DNA of 64,000 nucleotides. Source: Thermotoga sp. SG1. Its GTDB lineage: Bacteria; Thermotogota; Thermotogae; Thermotogales; Thermotogaceae. Positions 1-12,033 of this stretch are shown here, piece after piece. A program made the position numbers and the translations under genes. The stretch lies in NCBI RefSeq assembly GCF_002865985.1, contig NZ_LNDD01000003.1:124001-188000 (forward strand), given 5' to 3'. The notes below the pieces were generated by a model, which did not search any database, was not told where the DNA came from, and was given only the letters and a program-made list of their open reading frames with translations. Position 1 is the first letter of the stretch. Each line of letters begins with the position of its first letter.

Positions 1-880
1 ACCCTCCTGCTCCCCGTCCCTTCAGAAGGAAGTCTCCGGCCAGATCGGTGGACACTTCTATTGCGTTGTCCACACCATCGACGTTGAAAAATGGATCTTC
101 CGGTGTGACTTCCCTCAGGCGTACTTCATAGGTGTTCGACAAAAAGTCGAGTTCTCCGATCAACTTGAGCTTTTTCCCGGAGCGAACAATTTCTTTCAGA
201 TACTCAGGATCTATACCCGTTATTCCTTCGAATTGGACGCTGTGTATCCCTGGAAATCTTCCCGTTACCACACCTGCCAAAACTGAAACCTTGTATGCAA
301 CGTCGTATCCTTCGATGTCGTTTGTGGGGTCTGCCTCTGCGTATCCAAGTTCTTGTGCTTCTTTTAAGACCTCCTCGAAGGGCCTTCCTTTGCTCATCTC
401 CGTGAGTATGTAGTTTGTCGTTCCGTTCATGATACCACGTATTCTTGTTACCTTCTGAAAGATCAGATAATCCTGAAGGAGGGAGATGATCGGGATGCCC
501 CCTCCAACCGAAGCCTCAAAGAAGAGCTTTCTCTTTTTTATGTAATCCATGAATTCGTTTCCATACTCCGAGATGAGGTTTTTGTTTGGAGTTACAACGA
601 TTCTTCCAAGTTCCAGAGCACGCCGGACAAGGTCCACAGCCACATCTGTTCCACCGATGGCTTCTATAACCACATCACTGTTCAGTATGAGGTCATCGAA
701 ATCGAACGCTATTTCCTCTGGAGGTACACCATAGACTTCGTACTTTTTTGGGGAGCGATTTATGACCTTTGATACGATGAACCTCTCACCGACTCTTTTT
801 TCTATCTCATCTCCCCTTTCCTTCAGTATCCTGTATATACTTCCCCCAACGGTTCCAAGACCCGCGATTCCCACCCTCAC
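1..880 (-). CDS. hom: Homoserine dehydrogenase (N-terminal part, runs off left edge)
   Basis: Catalyses NAD(P)H reduction of aspartate semialdehyde to homoserine, the branch toward threonine and methionine. I translated it from the minus strand: it opens VRVGIAGLGTVGG, a GxGxxG nucleotide-binding loop, followed by TPNKNLIS, SVGGGIPII and GIMNGTTNYIL, which are homoserine dehydrogenase motifs. The GTG start at 878-880 follows GAGGAG at eight bases. About 293 codons are in the window and the gene continues to the left. In T. maritima the homoserine dehydrogenase is known to be the N-terminal half of a fusion with aspartate kinase; the fused part, if present here, lies outside the window. It is divergent from the ilv-leu operon, which also draws on amino-acid precursors. 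Confidence 0.93.
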   Translation of the reverse strand, partial: MRVGIAGLGTVGGSIYRILKERGDEIEKRVGERFIVSKVINRSPKKYEVYGVPPEEIAFDFDDLILNSDVVIEAIGGTDVAVDLVRRALELGRIVVTPNKNLISEYGNEFMDYIKKRKLFFEASVGGGIPIISLLQDYLIFQKVTRIRGIMNGTTNYILTEMSKGRPFEEVLKEAQELGYAEADPTNDIEGYDVAYKVSVLAGVVTGRFPGIHSVQFEGITGIDPEYLKEIVRSGKKLKLIGELDFLSNTYEVRLREVTPEDPFFNVDGVDNAIEVSTDLAGDFLLKGRGAGG

Positions 881-953
881 CTTTCTCACTCCTCAATAGA
901 ATTTGTGAACATTTTAAACGATCGATATGTTCCCCTCTTATCTTAAATTTTAC

Positions 954-970
954 ATTTTCATGATGAAAAT
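954..970. promoter_or_regulatory. 17-base perfect palindrome in the hom/ilvB intergenic region
   Basis: ATTTTCAT and ATGAAAAT form 8-base arms around a single central G. It lies between the divergent hom and ilvB genes, 73 bases from the hom start and about 30 bases upstream of a TTGACA box, so it is a plausible operator for either or both genes. A second inverted pair, GAACAT (907-912) and ATGTTC (927-932), lies in the hom leader with centres 20 bases apart. No binding protein can be named from sequence. Confidence 0.45.
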
Positions 971-1002
971 GCTACCGCTACTAAAAAATTCGACTCGATA
1001 AC

Positions 1003-1079
1003 TTGACATTGTAAAGCACATGATGATACTATTCCTAAAAAACCCCCCATGATTCGTTATTCCAAGATTCTGGTATAAT
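1003..1079 (+). promoter_or_regulatory. Promoter region of the ilv-leu operon
   Basis: The clearest element is the extended -10 TGGTATAAT at 1071-1079, a perfect TATAAT with TGn. It would start transcription about 20 bases before the GTG of ilvB, leaving room for little more than the ribosome-binding site. No good -35 accompanies it. Upstream, TTGACA (1003-1008) with TACTAT at 1027-1032 (18-base spacing, TGA before it) could be a second promoter. The short leader leaves no room for a T-box or peptide attenuator downstream of the first promoter. Confidence 0.65.
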
Positions 1080-1107
1080 CATTCAATACCCGAGAGGAGT
1101 GATCCAC

Positions 1108-2849
1108 GTGAAGATGAAAGGTTCAAAGATGTTGTTCGAGGCGTTTCTAAAAGAAGGTGTGGATACGATCTTTGGTATCCCTGGAGGCGCCATCATCAAC
1201 GTCTACGACGAACTTTGCAATTACGAAGACAAAATAAATTTCTACCTCTTCAGACACGAACAGGGAGCCACGCATGCAGCAGACGGCTATGCGAGGGTCA
1301 CCGGAAAACCTGGCGTGGTCATAGTCACCTCTGGTCCTGGAGCCACCAATACGGTGACAGGAATTGCCACCGCTTACATGGATTCCATACCACTTGTTGT
1401 GATCACGGGTCAGGTTCCAACCTCCTTCATTGGAACGGACGCCTTCCAGGAAGTCGACGTCACCGGTATCACGATGCCCATCACAAAACACAATCACCTC
1501 GTCACGAGCATAGAAGAACTTCCTTATGCCATAAAAGAGGCGTTCTATGTTGCCACAACGGGAAGACCAGGTCCCGTTGTTCTGGACTTTCCGAAAGACG
1601 TTCAGACGGCAGAAGGAGAATTCAACTATCCCGATGAAATAGAGATTCTGGGATACAAACCCACCGTGAAGGGTCACCCAAAACAGATAAAGAAGGCAAT
1701 GGAACTTTTGAAAGAATCGAAGCGCCCTATCGTCATCGTTGGTGGGGGAGCAAACCTCTCCAGTGCTATGGACTTGGTGAACAGATTCATCGACAAATTC
1801 GGTGTACCAGCCGTCAGTACCCTGATGGGACGTGGAGTGAATCCATCCGATGAAAGACTCTATTACGACGGGATAGGAATGCACGGTACGTACTATGGAA
1901 ATTATGCCGTAGCCAACGCTGATCTCATCATCGCACTCGGTGTAAGGTTCAGTGACAGAATCCTCGGCAATCCGAGGACCTTCGCAAAGAACGCAAAGAT
2001 CGTCCACGTTGACATAGATCCTGCTGAGATAGGAAAGAACGTCTCCGTGGATGTACCCATCGTTGGAGACCTGAAAAACGTTCTTGAGGAGTTCTTGAAG
2101 TATGATCTAGACACAGATTTTTCCGAGTGGATCGAAGAACTCCAAGAAGTGAAGAAGAAGTACCCGTTGACCTACAAAAGGGATGGAAAGCTCATAAAAC
2201 CTCAGTACATTGTAGAGAAGGTGAACGAGGTCTTTCCCGACGATACGATTGTCGTGGCAGACGTGGGACAGAACCAGATGTGGGTTGCACAGTACTACAA
2301 GTTCAAACATCAAAGATCTTTCCTGTGTTCCGGTGGGCTTGGAACGATGGGTTATGCCCTTCCAGCGGGGATAGGAGCAAAGATAGGGGCTCCGAACAGA
2401 GAAGTTGTGATCTTTGCCGGTGATGGTGGTTTTCAGATGAACATCCAAGAACTCATGACGGTGAAAAGATACAACCTTCCGGTGAAGATCATTGTTATGG
2501 ACAACAAGGCTCTGGGAATGGTGAGGCAGTGGCAGCAGCTCTTTTTCAACTGCAGGTACTCCGCCACCATCCTTGCCGACAACCCGGACTTTGCAAAGAT
2601 AGCAGAGGCTGTCGGGATAAAGGCAATGAGAATAGAAAAGCCCGATCAAGTGGACAAAGCAATAGAGGAACTCGCAAAATCGAAGGAACCCATGCTCATA
2701 CACGCGGTTGTTGATCCTGCCGAGAACGTTCTTCCAATGGTTCCACCGGGAGGAGATGTGGGAACACCCCTTGTCGAAGCACCCTACGATGAAAGTTTTG
2801 TCGAAAGGGTCCTGAAAGTTATCGAGGAGAGCAGGAGAGGTGATGAAAG

Positions 2850-2853
<4 letters not shown>
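1108..2853 (+). CDS. ilvB: Acetolactate synthase, catalytic (large) subunit
   Basis: Thiamine-diphosphate enzyme that joins two pyruvates to acetolactate (valine, leucine) or pyruvate and 2-oxobutyrate to acetohydroxybutyrate (isoleucine). With the GTG at 1108 the protein is 581 residues, normal for the family. Visible motifs are the catalytic glutamate E51 in RHEQGATHAADGY, the diphosphate/Mg motif GDGGFQMN (about 438-445) and MDNKALGMVRQWQ. I prefer GTG 1108 to GTG 1099 because AGGAG lies eight bases upstream of 1108 and overlaps 1099. It is the first gene of a nine-gene operon and overlaps ilvN by four bases (ATGA). FAD binding is expected from the family but not checked residue by residue. 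Confidence 0.97.
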
Positions 2854-6029
<3,176 letters not shown>

Positions 6030-6041
6030 GGAGGTGATCTC

Positions 6042-7658
6042 TTGAGTATCAAGATCTACGATACAACTCTCAGGGACGGGGCTCAGGCCTTTGGAGTTTC
6101 TTTTTCTCTGGAGGACAAGATCAGAATCGCCGAGGCATTGGATGACCTCGGCGTTCATTACCTCGAAGGGGGATGGCCTGGTTCAAATCCAAAAGATATC
6201 GCGTTCTTCGAGGCTGTCAAAAACGTGCACTTCAAGAGTTTGAAGGTGGCCGCTTTCAGTTCTACAAGAAGACCAAACACGAGGATAGAGGAAGATCCAA
6301 ACATACAGACGCTCATAAAAGCCGAAACACCGGTCTACACGATATTCGGTAAAAGCTGGGATCTACATGTGGAAAAGGCCCTTCGAACAACTCTTGAGGA
6401 GAACCTCAAGATGATATACGACACGATCACTTATCTGAAGAGGTTCGCCGACGAGGTAATATACGACGCCGAGCATTTCTTCGACGGTTACAAGGCAAAC
6501 AAAGATTATGCCCTTAAAACCCTAAAGGTGGCAGAGGAGGCGGGGGCGGACTGTCTTGTTCTTGCCGACACGAACGGTGGCACACTCCCTCATGAGATCG
6601 AGGAGATCGTAGAAGAGGTGAAAAAACATGTGAAGGCTCCCATAGGAATACACGCCCACAACGACTCCGATGTGGCCGTAGCCAACACACTCGCTGCCGT
6701 GAGAAAGGGAGCGGTACACGTTCAAGGGACCATAAACGGTCTTGGCGAAAGATGTGGCAACGCGAATCTCTGTTCTGTGATTCCGAACCTCGTTCTCAAG
6801 ATGGGCCTCGAGGTCATACCGAAGGAGAATCTGAAAAAACTCTTCGATGTTGCACACCTTGTGGCCGAACTTTCTGGAAGACCGCACATTGAGAATATAC
6901 CCTATGTGGGAGATTATGCCTTTGCCCACAAAGGAGGAGTGCACGTTTCTGCTATAAAGAGAGATCCCAGAACCTACGAGCACATTCCTCCAGAACTCGT
7001 GGGAAACAGAAGGATCATCTCCATCTCCGAACTCTCTGGAAGAAGCAATGTGCTTGAGAAAATAAAAGAGATGGGATTTGAAATAGACGAAACCTCGTCC
7101 AAGGTCAGGGAGATACTCAAGAAGATAAAGGAACTCGAAGCGCAGGGATATCATTTCGAGGGGGCAGAGGCATCCTTTGAACTCCTCGTCAGAGAGATGC
7201 TCGGAATAAGGAAGAAGTACTTCGAATTTCTTGGTTTCACCGTCATGACCGTGAAAAACAGGGACGAAAAGAGTTTCTCGGAAGCGACCGTGAAGGTCAG
7301 GGTACCCGATGAAGTGGCAGAGAAGTTGGGGCACGATGAACCCTTCGAACACACCGCAGCAGAGGGTGAAGGACCCGTCGAAGCACTGGACAGAGCGGTG
7401 AGAAAGGCACTTGAGAAGTTCTACCCTTCCCTGAAAAACACAAAACTCACCGATTACAAGGTCAGGATTCTCAACGAGCAGGCGGGTACCAGAGCGACCA
7501 CGAGAGTTCTCATAGAGTCCAGCGATGGAAAGAGAAGATGGGGAACTGTGGGTGTTTCCCCGAACATCATAGAGGCTTCCTGGACGGCACTGCTTGAATC
7601 CCTGGAGTACAAACTCCACAAGGATGAAGAGGAGATGAGAGAAGATGAGAAGGATTAA
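6042..7658 (+). CDS. cimA: Probable (R)-citramalate synthase
   Basis: Member of the DRE-TIM metallolyase family (LeuA-like). It probably condenses pyruvate and acetyl-CoA to citramalate, giving 2-oxobutyrate for isoleucine after LeuCDB action. The 538-residue protein shows TTLRDGAQ (8-15), HAHND (H204, H206) for metal, [11 protein letters not shown] and [10 protein letters not shown], then a C-terminal LeuA-type allosteric domain. The TTG start is set by AGGAGGTGATC just upstream, nearly a full anti-Shine-Dalgarno match. It sits next to a true leuA, which argues against a second isopropylmalate synthase. A homocitrate or isopropylmalate synthase role cannot be excluded from sequence. Confidence 0.87.
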   Translation: MSIKIYDTTLRDGAQAFGVSFSLEDKIRIAEALDDLGVHYLEGGWPGSNPKDIAFFEAVKNVHFKSLKVAAFSSTRRPNTRIEEDPNIQTLIKAETPVYTIFGKSWDLHVEKALRTTLEENLKMIYDTITYLKRFADEVIYDAEHFFDGYKANKDYALKTLKVAEEAGADCLVLADTNGGTLPHEIEEIVEEVKKHVKAPIGIHAHNDSDVAVANTLAAVRKGAVHVQGTINGLGERCGNANLCSVIPNLVLKMGLEVIPKENLKKLFDVAHLVAELSGRPHIENIPYVGDYAFAHKGGVHVSAIKRDPRTYEHIPPELVGNRRIISISELSGRSNVLEKIKEMGFEIDETSSKVREILKKIKELEAQGYHFEGAEASFELLVREMLGIRKKYFEFLGFTVMTVKNRDEKSFSEATVKVRVPDEVAEKLGHDEPFEHTAAEGEGPVEALDRAVRKALEKFYPSLKNTKLTDYKVRILNEQAGTRATTRVLIESSDGKRRWGTVGVSPNIIEASWTALLESLEYKLHKDEEEMREDEKD

Positions 7659-9186
7659 GATCTTTGATACAACGCTGAGGGATGGAGAGCAATCGCCTGG
7701 AGCCTCCATGTCCGTTGAAGAAAAGGTAGAAATGGCCCTCATGCTTGAAGACCTAGGTGTTGATCTCATCGAAGCGGGTTTTCCCGTCTCCTCGCCCGTT
7801 CAGTTCGAAGCCGTAAAGAAAGTGGCAGGAACCGTTCAGAGACCCATCGTGGTGGGGCTTGCAAGGTGTGTGGAAAAGGATATCGATGCAGCGTACGAAG
7901 CACTCAAAGATCGCCCGAAAGACAAAAGGATGATACACGTTTTCATAGCAACGTCTCCCATACACAGAAAGTACAAACTGAGAATGGAAAAAGAAGAGAT
8001 TCTTGAAAGGGTGAGAAAGTACGTCACCTACGCCAGACAGTTCTTCGATCTTGTGGAGTTTTCCGCAGAAGATGCTTCCAGAACGGAAGTGCCCTTTTTG
8101 ATAGAAGTTTACAGAACGGCCATAGAGTCCGGTGCAACAACGATAAACGTTCCAGACACCGTGGGATACGCCCTTCCCGATGAATTCGGAGAACTCATAA
8201 GAACCCTGAAGGAAGGTATTCCTGGAATAGAAAACGTCGATCTTTCCGTTCACTGCCACAACGATCTTGGCCTTGCTGTGGCAAATTCCATCGCTGCAGT
8301 TCAAAACGGTGCGACCCAAGTGGAGGTGACACTGAACGGAATAGGAGAAAGGGCCGGTAATTGTGCACTGGAAGAGTTCGTAATGACTCTCAAAGTGAGA
8401 AAAGACAGACTCCCGTACGAAACGGGTATAAGGACAGAGTTGATATATCCTGCTTCCAGACTCCTCACCCACATAACGGGGCTCATCCCGTCAAGAAACA
8501 AGCCCATAGTGGGAGAGAACGTCTTCTTGCACGAGTCGGGCATACACCAAGATGGCGTTCTGAAGCACAGAGAGACATATGAAATCATGAAGCCTTCGGA
8601 CATAGGAAGGTCTTCTGAAACGCTCGTCCTTGGAAGGCACTCGGGGAAACACGCCTTGAGAAAGAAACTGGAGAGTTACGGCATAAAACTGGACGACGAG
8701 ACCTTCCAGAAGGTGTTCGAGAAATTCACAGAACTTGCCGATAGAAAGAAAGAAGTCTACGATGACGATCTCTTTTCCATCGTCTCTGAAGTTTTGAAAG
8801 AACCCCTGAACGGCTACAAACTCATCCATTTCCACGTGCACACGGGAAACACACTGCTTCCAACAGCCGCTGTTGTCCTTCAGGTTGGAAATGAAAAGAG
8901 AGAAGCAGCGGAAGCAGGAAACGGTCCCGTGGATGCTATCTTCAAGGCCATAGATAAAGCACTCGGACTTCAGCCAAAACTTGAAGAATACATAATCCAG
9001 GCGGTTGGAACGGGAAAGAACGCTCAGGGAGAGGTGAAACTGACCCTGAAGATAGACGGAGAGCTCTACAGTGGAAGGGGCGTTTCCACGGACATCGTTG
9101 AGGCTTCCGCCATCGCTTACATAAACGCTATAAACAAATATCTCATAGCAAAGGGGCTTTTGAGAAAAAACGGAGGTGTTGAGTGA
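7645..9186 (+). CDS. leuA: 2-isopropylmalate synthase
   Basis: First committed enzyme of leucine synthesis: 2-ketoisovalerate plus acetyl-CoA gives 2-isopropylmalate. The 513-residue protein has [14 protein letters not shown] (catalytic R12, metal D13), the metal motif HCHND (H203, H205) and [14 protein letters not shown], then the C-terminal regulatory domain after about residue 390 that normally binds leucine. ATG 7645 overlaps the end of cimA by 14 bases and follows GAGGAG. Its length and motifs match the classical bacterial LeuA1 class. Confidence 0.96.
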   Translation: MRRIKIFDTTLRDGEQSPGASMSVEEKVEMALMLEDLGVDLIEAGFPVSSPVQFEAVKKVAGTVQRPIVVGLARCVEKDIDAAYEALKDRPKDKRMIHVFIATSPIHRKYKLRMEKEEILERVRKYVTYARQFFDLVEFSAEDASRTEVPFLIEVYRTAIESGATTINVPDTVGYALPDEFGELIRTLKEGIPGIENVDLSVHCHNDLGLAVANSIAAVQNGATQVEVTLNGIGERAGNCALEEFVMTLKVRKDRLPYETGIRTELIYPASRLLTHITGLIPSRNKPIVGENVFLHESGIHQDGVLKHRETYEIMKPSDIGRSSETLVLGRHSGKHALRKKLESYGIKLDDETFQKVFEKFTELADRKKEVYDDDLFSIVSEVLKEPLNGYKLIHFHVHTGNTLLPTAAVVLQVGNEKREAAEAGNGPVDAIFKAIDKALGLQPKLEEYIIQAVGTGKNAQGEVKLTLKIDGELYSGRGVSTDIVEASAIAYINAINKYLIAKGLLRKNGGVE

Positions 9187-10440
9187 ATGACACTTGCGGA
9201 AAAGATCCTCTCGAAAAAGGCTGGAAGGAAGGTCGAACCCGGTGAATTCCTTCTTCTGGAACCAGATGTTGCCCTCGCCAACGACATAACAGCCCCTCTT
9301 GCCATAAAAAAGTTCAAAGAGTACGGTGGAAAAAGGGTTAAATATCCTGACAGGGTGGTTCTCGTACCAGATCACTTCACACCGAACAAGGACATAAAGT
9401 CCGCCATGCAGGTGAAGATGATGAGGGAGTTCGCCAGAGATCAGGGAATAGAAAAGTTCTTCGAAATAGGAAGAATGGGGATCGAGCACGTTCTACTTCC
9501 CGAGGAAGGGATCGTGAAGTCTGGTGACCTCGTTGTGGGGGCAGATTCTCACACGTGTACCTACGGGGCGCTGGGAGCCTTTGCTACAGGCGTTGGTTCC
9601 ACGGACATAGCGGGTTTCTATCTCATCGGGAAAGTGTGGCTCAGGGTTCCAGAGAGCATAAAAGTGACGCTCTATGGAAAGTTCAACGAAATGGTGACCG
9701 CCAAGGACCTTGTTTTGAAACTCATATCCATCCTCGGGGTGGACGGTGCGAACTACAAGGCCATAGAGTTTTCTGGCCCAGGTGTGAAGGAGATCTCCAT
9801 GGACGGCAGATTCACCATCTCGAACATGGCGATCGAGGCAGGAGGGAAAACGGGTCTCTTTCCCGTGGACGAGACGACAATAGCTTACGAGAAAGAAAGA
9901 GGCATAGAGGTGGAAGAGATGTATCCGGATGAGGACGCAAAGTACGTGAAAGAAGTGGAGATGAACCTCTCTAAACTCGAGCCTCAGGTCGCCTATCCCT
10001 TCCTACCGTCCAACACAAAAGATATCTCTGAGGCTGAAAAGGAGAGGATCAAAATAGATCAGGTGGTGATAGGAAGCTGCACCAACGGGAGGATAGAAGA
10101 CCTCAGACTCGCAGCTCAGATTTTCAAGGGAAGAACCGTTGCTCCGAATGTGCGATGCATTATCATACCTGGCTCTCAGAAAGTTTACAAACAGGCCTTG
10201 AAGGAAGGTCTCATCGATATCTTCCTCGATGCTGGATGTGCCGTTTCCACCCCAACGTGTGGTCCTTGCCTTGGAGGGCACATGGGAGTCCTCGCAGAGG
10301 GAGAGATCGCCGTTTCTACGACCAATAGGAACTTTGTAGGAAGAATGGGACATCCAAACAGCAAGGTCTTTCTTGCGTCTCCCGCTGTTGCCGCAGCCAG
10401 TGCGGTGAAAGGATACATAGCAGATCCCAGGAAATTGTGA
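9187..10440 (+). CDS. leuC: 3-isopropylmalate dehydratase, large subunit
   Basis: Aconitase-family subunit that carries the [4Fe-4S] cluster. With LeuD it isomerises isopropylmalate; the same pair probably also handles citramalate from CimA. Cluster ligands are C298 (GSCTNGR) and C358/C361 (TPTCGPCLGG). At 417 residues it belongs to the shorter, archaeal-type LeuC/HacA group rather than the 466-residue E. coli type. The ATG follows directly on the leuA stop codon, with GGAGGTG ten bases upstream. Confidence 0.96.
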   Translation: MTLAEKILSKKAGRKVEPGEFLLLEPDVALANDITAPLAIKKFKEYGGKRVKYPDRVVLVPDHFTPNKDIKSAMQVKMMREFARDQGIEKFFEIGRMGIEHVLLPEEGIVKSGDLVVGADSHTCTYGALGAFATGVGSTDIAGFYLIGKVWLRVPESIKVTLYGKFNEMVTAKDLVLKLISILGVDGANYKAIEFSGPGVKEISMDGRFTISNMAIEAGGKTGLFPVDETTIAYEKERGIEVEEMYPDEDAKYVKEVEMNLSKLEPQVAYPFLPSNTKDISEAEKERIKIDQVVIGSCTNGRIEDLRLAAQIFKGRTVAPNVRCIIIPGSQKVYKQALKEGLIDIFLDAGCAVSTPTCGPCLGGHMGVLAEGEIAVSTTNRNFVGRMGHPNSKVFLASPAVAAASAVKGYIADPRKL

Positions 10441-10450
10441 GGTGATGAAG

Positions 10451-10945
10451 ATGAAGATAAGGGGAAAGGTATTCGTTTTTGGAGACAACGTGAACACAGA
10501 CGAGATCATACCCGCAAGATATCTGAACACCTCGGATCCTCAGGAACTCGCAAAGTACTGCATGGAGGATGCAAGACCCGGTTTTGGAAGGCGGGACGAC
10601 ATAAAGGGGAGTATCATCGTTGCCGGTGAGAACTTTGGATGTGGTTCTTCAAGAGAACACGCCCCCGTTGCCATAAAGGCTGCGGGCATCTCGTGTGTCA
10701 TCGCCAAGTCCTTTGCCAGGATCTTCTTCAGGAACGCTATAAACATAGGCCTTCCCATTGTTGAACTGAAGGAAGCAGACGAATTCGAAGAAGGAGACAT
10801 TGCCGAAGTGGATCTTGAAAACGGTGTTGTGAGGAATTTTTCGAAAGCAAAAGAATACAGAATAAGACCCTATCCTGAATTTCTCATGAAGATCATGAAC
10901 GCCGGTGGATGGCTTGAATACTGTCTCAAAGAGATGGGGGAGTGA
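10451..10945 (+). CDS. leuD: 3-isopropylmalate dehydratase, small subunit
   Basis: Swivelling subunit of the LeuCD dehydratase. NTDEIIPARYL near the N-terminus and GENFGCGSSREHAP contribute to the active site; about 164 residues is normal for the archaeal-type small subunit. The start is ambiguous: GTG 10442, ATG 10445 and ATG 10451 are all in frame. I chose 10451 because TGAGGTGAT (10438-10446) overlaps the other two and gives a spacing of about six bases only to 10451. Confidence 0.94.
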   Translation: MKIRGKVFVFGDNVNTDEIIPARYLNTSDPQELAKYCMEDARPGFGRRDDIKGSIIVAGENFGCGSSREHAPVAIKAAGISCVIAKSFARIFFRNAINIGLPIVELKEADEFEEGDIAEVDLENGVVRNFSKAKEYRIRPYPEFLMKIMNAGGWLEYCLKEMGE

Positions 10946-10948
10946 AAG

Positions 10949-12013
10949 ATGAAGATAGCGATTCTGCCGGGAGATGGTATAGGTCCTGAAGTTGTGAGAG
11001 AGGCTCTAAAAGTCCTCGAGGTCGTTGAAAGAAAAACGGGCAGGACTTTCGAGAAGGTCTTTGGCCACATTGGAGGGGACGCCATCGACAAGTTCGGAGA
11101 ACCCCTTCCAGAAGAGACCAGAAAGATCTGCATGGAGGCCGATGCCATCTTTTTAGGAAGTGTCGGGGGGCCAAAATGGGACGATCTTCCACCCGAAAAA
11201 AGACCGGAGATCGGAGGATTACTGGCTCTCAGAAAGATGCTCAATCTCTACGCAAACATCAGACCGATAAAGGTTTACAGGTCACTTGTGTCCATTTCTC
11301 CTCTGAAAGAAAAGGTGATCGAGGCTGATGTTGATCTTGTTATCGTGAGAGAACTCTCCTATGGGGTCTACTACGGCCAGCCGAGAGGTATCGACGAGGA
11401 GAAGGGCTTTGACACCATGATCTACGACAGAAAAACCGTGGAACGGATAGCAAGAACCGCCTTCGAAATTGCAAGAAACAGAAGGAAAAAGGTTACCTCC
11501 GTGGATAAGGCGAACGTTCTCTACAGTTCGATGCTCTGGAGGAAGGTTGTGAGCGAGGTTGCGAAGGATTATCCAGACGTGGAACTCAATCACATGTACG
11601 TGGACAACGCTGCAATGCAACTCATATTGAAACCATCACAGTTCGACGTGATACTCACAACGAACATGTTTGGAGACATACTCTCGGACGAGAGCGCTGC
11701 ACTTCCAGGATCTCTTGGTCTTCTTCCATCTGCTTCCTTCGGCGACAAAAACCTATACGAACCGGCGGGAGGATCGGCACCCGACATAGCGGGGAAAAAC
11801 ATCGCCAATCCCATCGCTCAGATCCTCTCCCTTGCCATGATGCTCGAGTACTCTTTCGGCATGATGGAAGAGGCAAGAAAGATAGAGAAAGCGGTTGAGA
11901 CGGTCATCGAAGAAGGGTACAGAACAAAAGATATAGCAGAAGATCCGGAAAAAGCTGTCTCCACTTCTCAGATGGGAGATGTCATATGTAAAAAACTGGA
12001 AGAAATATGGTGA
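10949..12013 (+). CDS. leuB: 3-isopropylmalate dehydrogenase
   Basis: Oxidatively decarboxylates 3-isopropylmalate with NAD+ and Mg2+, the third leucine-specific step; it can also be expected to process methylmalate from the citramalate route. The 354-residue protein has [10 protein letters not shown] at the N-terminus, TSVDKANVL with the catalytic lysine, and [10 protein letters not shown] with the metal-binding aspartates. GGGGGAG precedes the ATG. It is the last gene of the operon; its TGA lies in the hairpin shared with carB. Confidence 0.96.
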   Translation: MKIAILPGDGIGPEVVREALKVLEVVERKTGRTFEKVFGHIGGDAIDKFGEPLPEETRKICMEADAIFLGSVGGPKWDDLPPEKRPEIGGLLALRKMLNLYANIRPIKVYRSLVSISPLKEKVIEADVDLVIVRELSYGVYYGQPRGIDEEKGFDTMIYDRKTVERIARTAFEIARNRRKKVTSVDKANVLYSSMLWRKVVSEVAKDYPDVELNHMYVDNAAMQLILKPSQFDVILTTNMFGDILSDESAALPGSLGLLPSASFGDKNLYEPAGGSAPDIAGKNIANPIAQILSLAMMLEYSFGMMEEARKIEKAVETVIEEGYRTKDIAEDPEKAVSTSQMGDVICKKLEEIW

Positions 12014-12033
12014 AGGGCCGAAGGGCCCTTCAC
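12010..12033. terminator. Hairpin shared by convergent leuB and carB
   Basis: GTGAAGGGCC (12010-12019) pairs perfectly with GGCCCTTCAC (12024-12033) around a GAAG loop. The TGA of leuB (12011-12013) and the TGA of carB (12030-12032 on the minus strand) are both inside the 10-bp stem. T-rich tracts follow in both directions (ATTTTCC on the plus side, CATATTTCTT on the minus side) but they are short, so it may work bidirectionally with moderate strength. Confidence 0.7.

Noticed and set aside
881-1107. T-box or leader-peptide attenuator for the ilv-leu operon
   Set aside because: The leader after the strong -10 is only about 20 bases. No T-box-like conserved sequence, no run of Leu/Ile/Val codons and no terminator hairpin is present.
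1147-2007. 286-codon reading frame on the minus strand within ilvB
   Set aside because: It is rich in Cys, His, Ser and Arg with no family-like pattern, lies fully inside ilvB, and has no ribosome-binding site. The same holds for other long antisense frames, such as those in ilvC, ilvD, cimA and polC.
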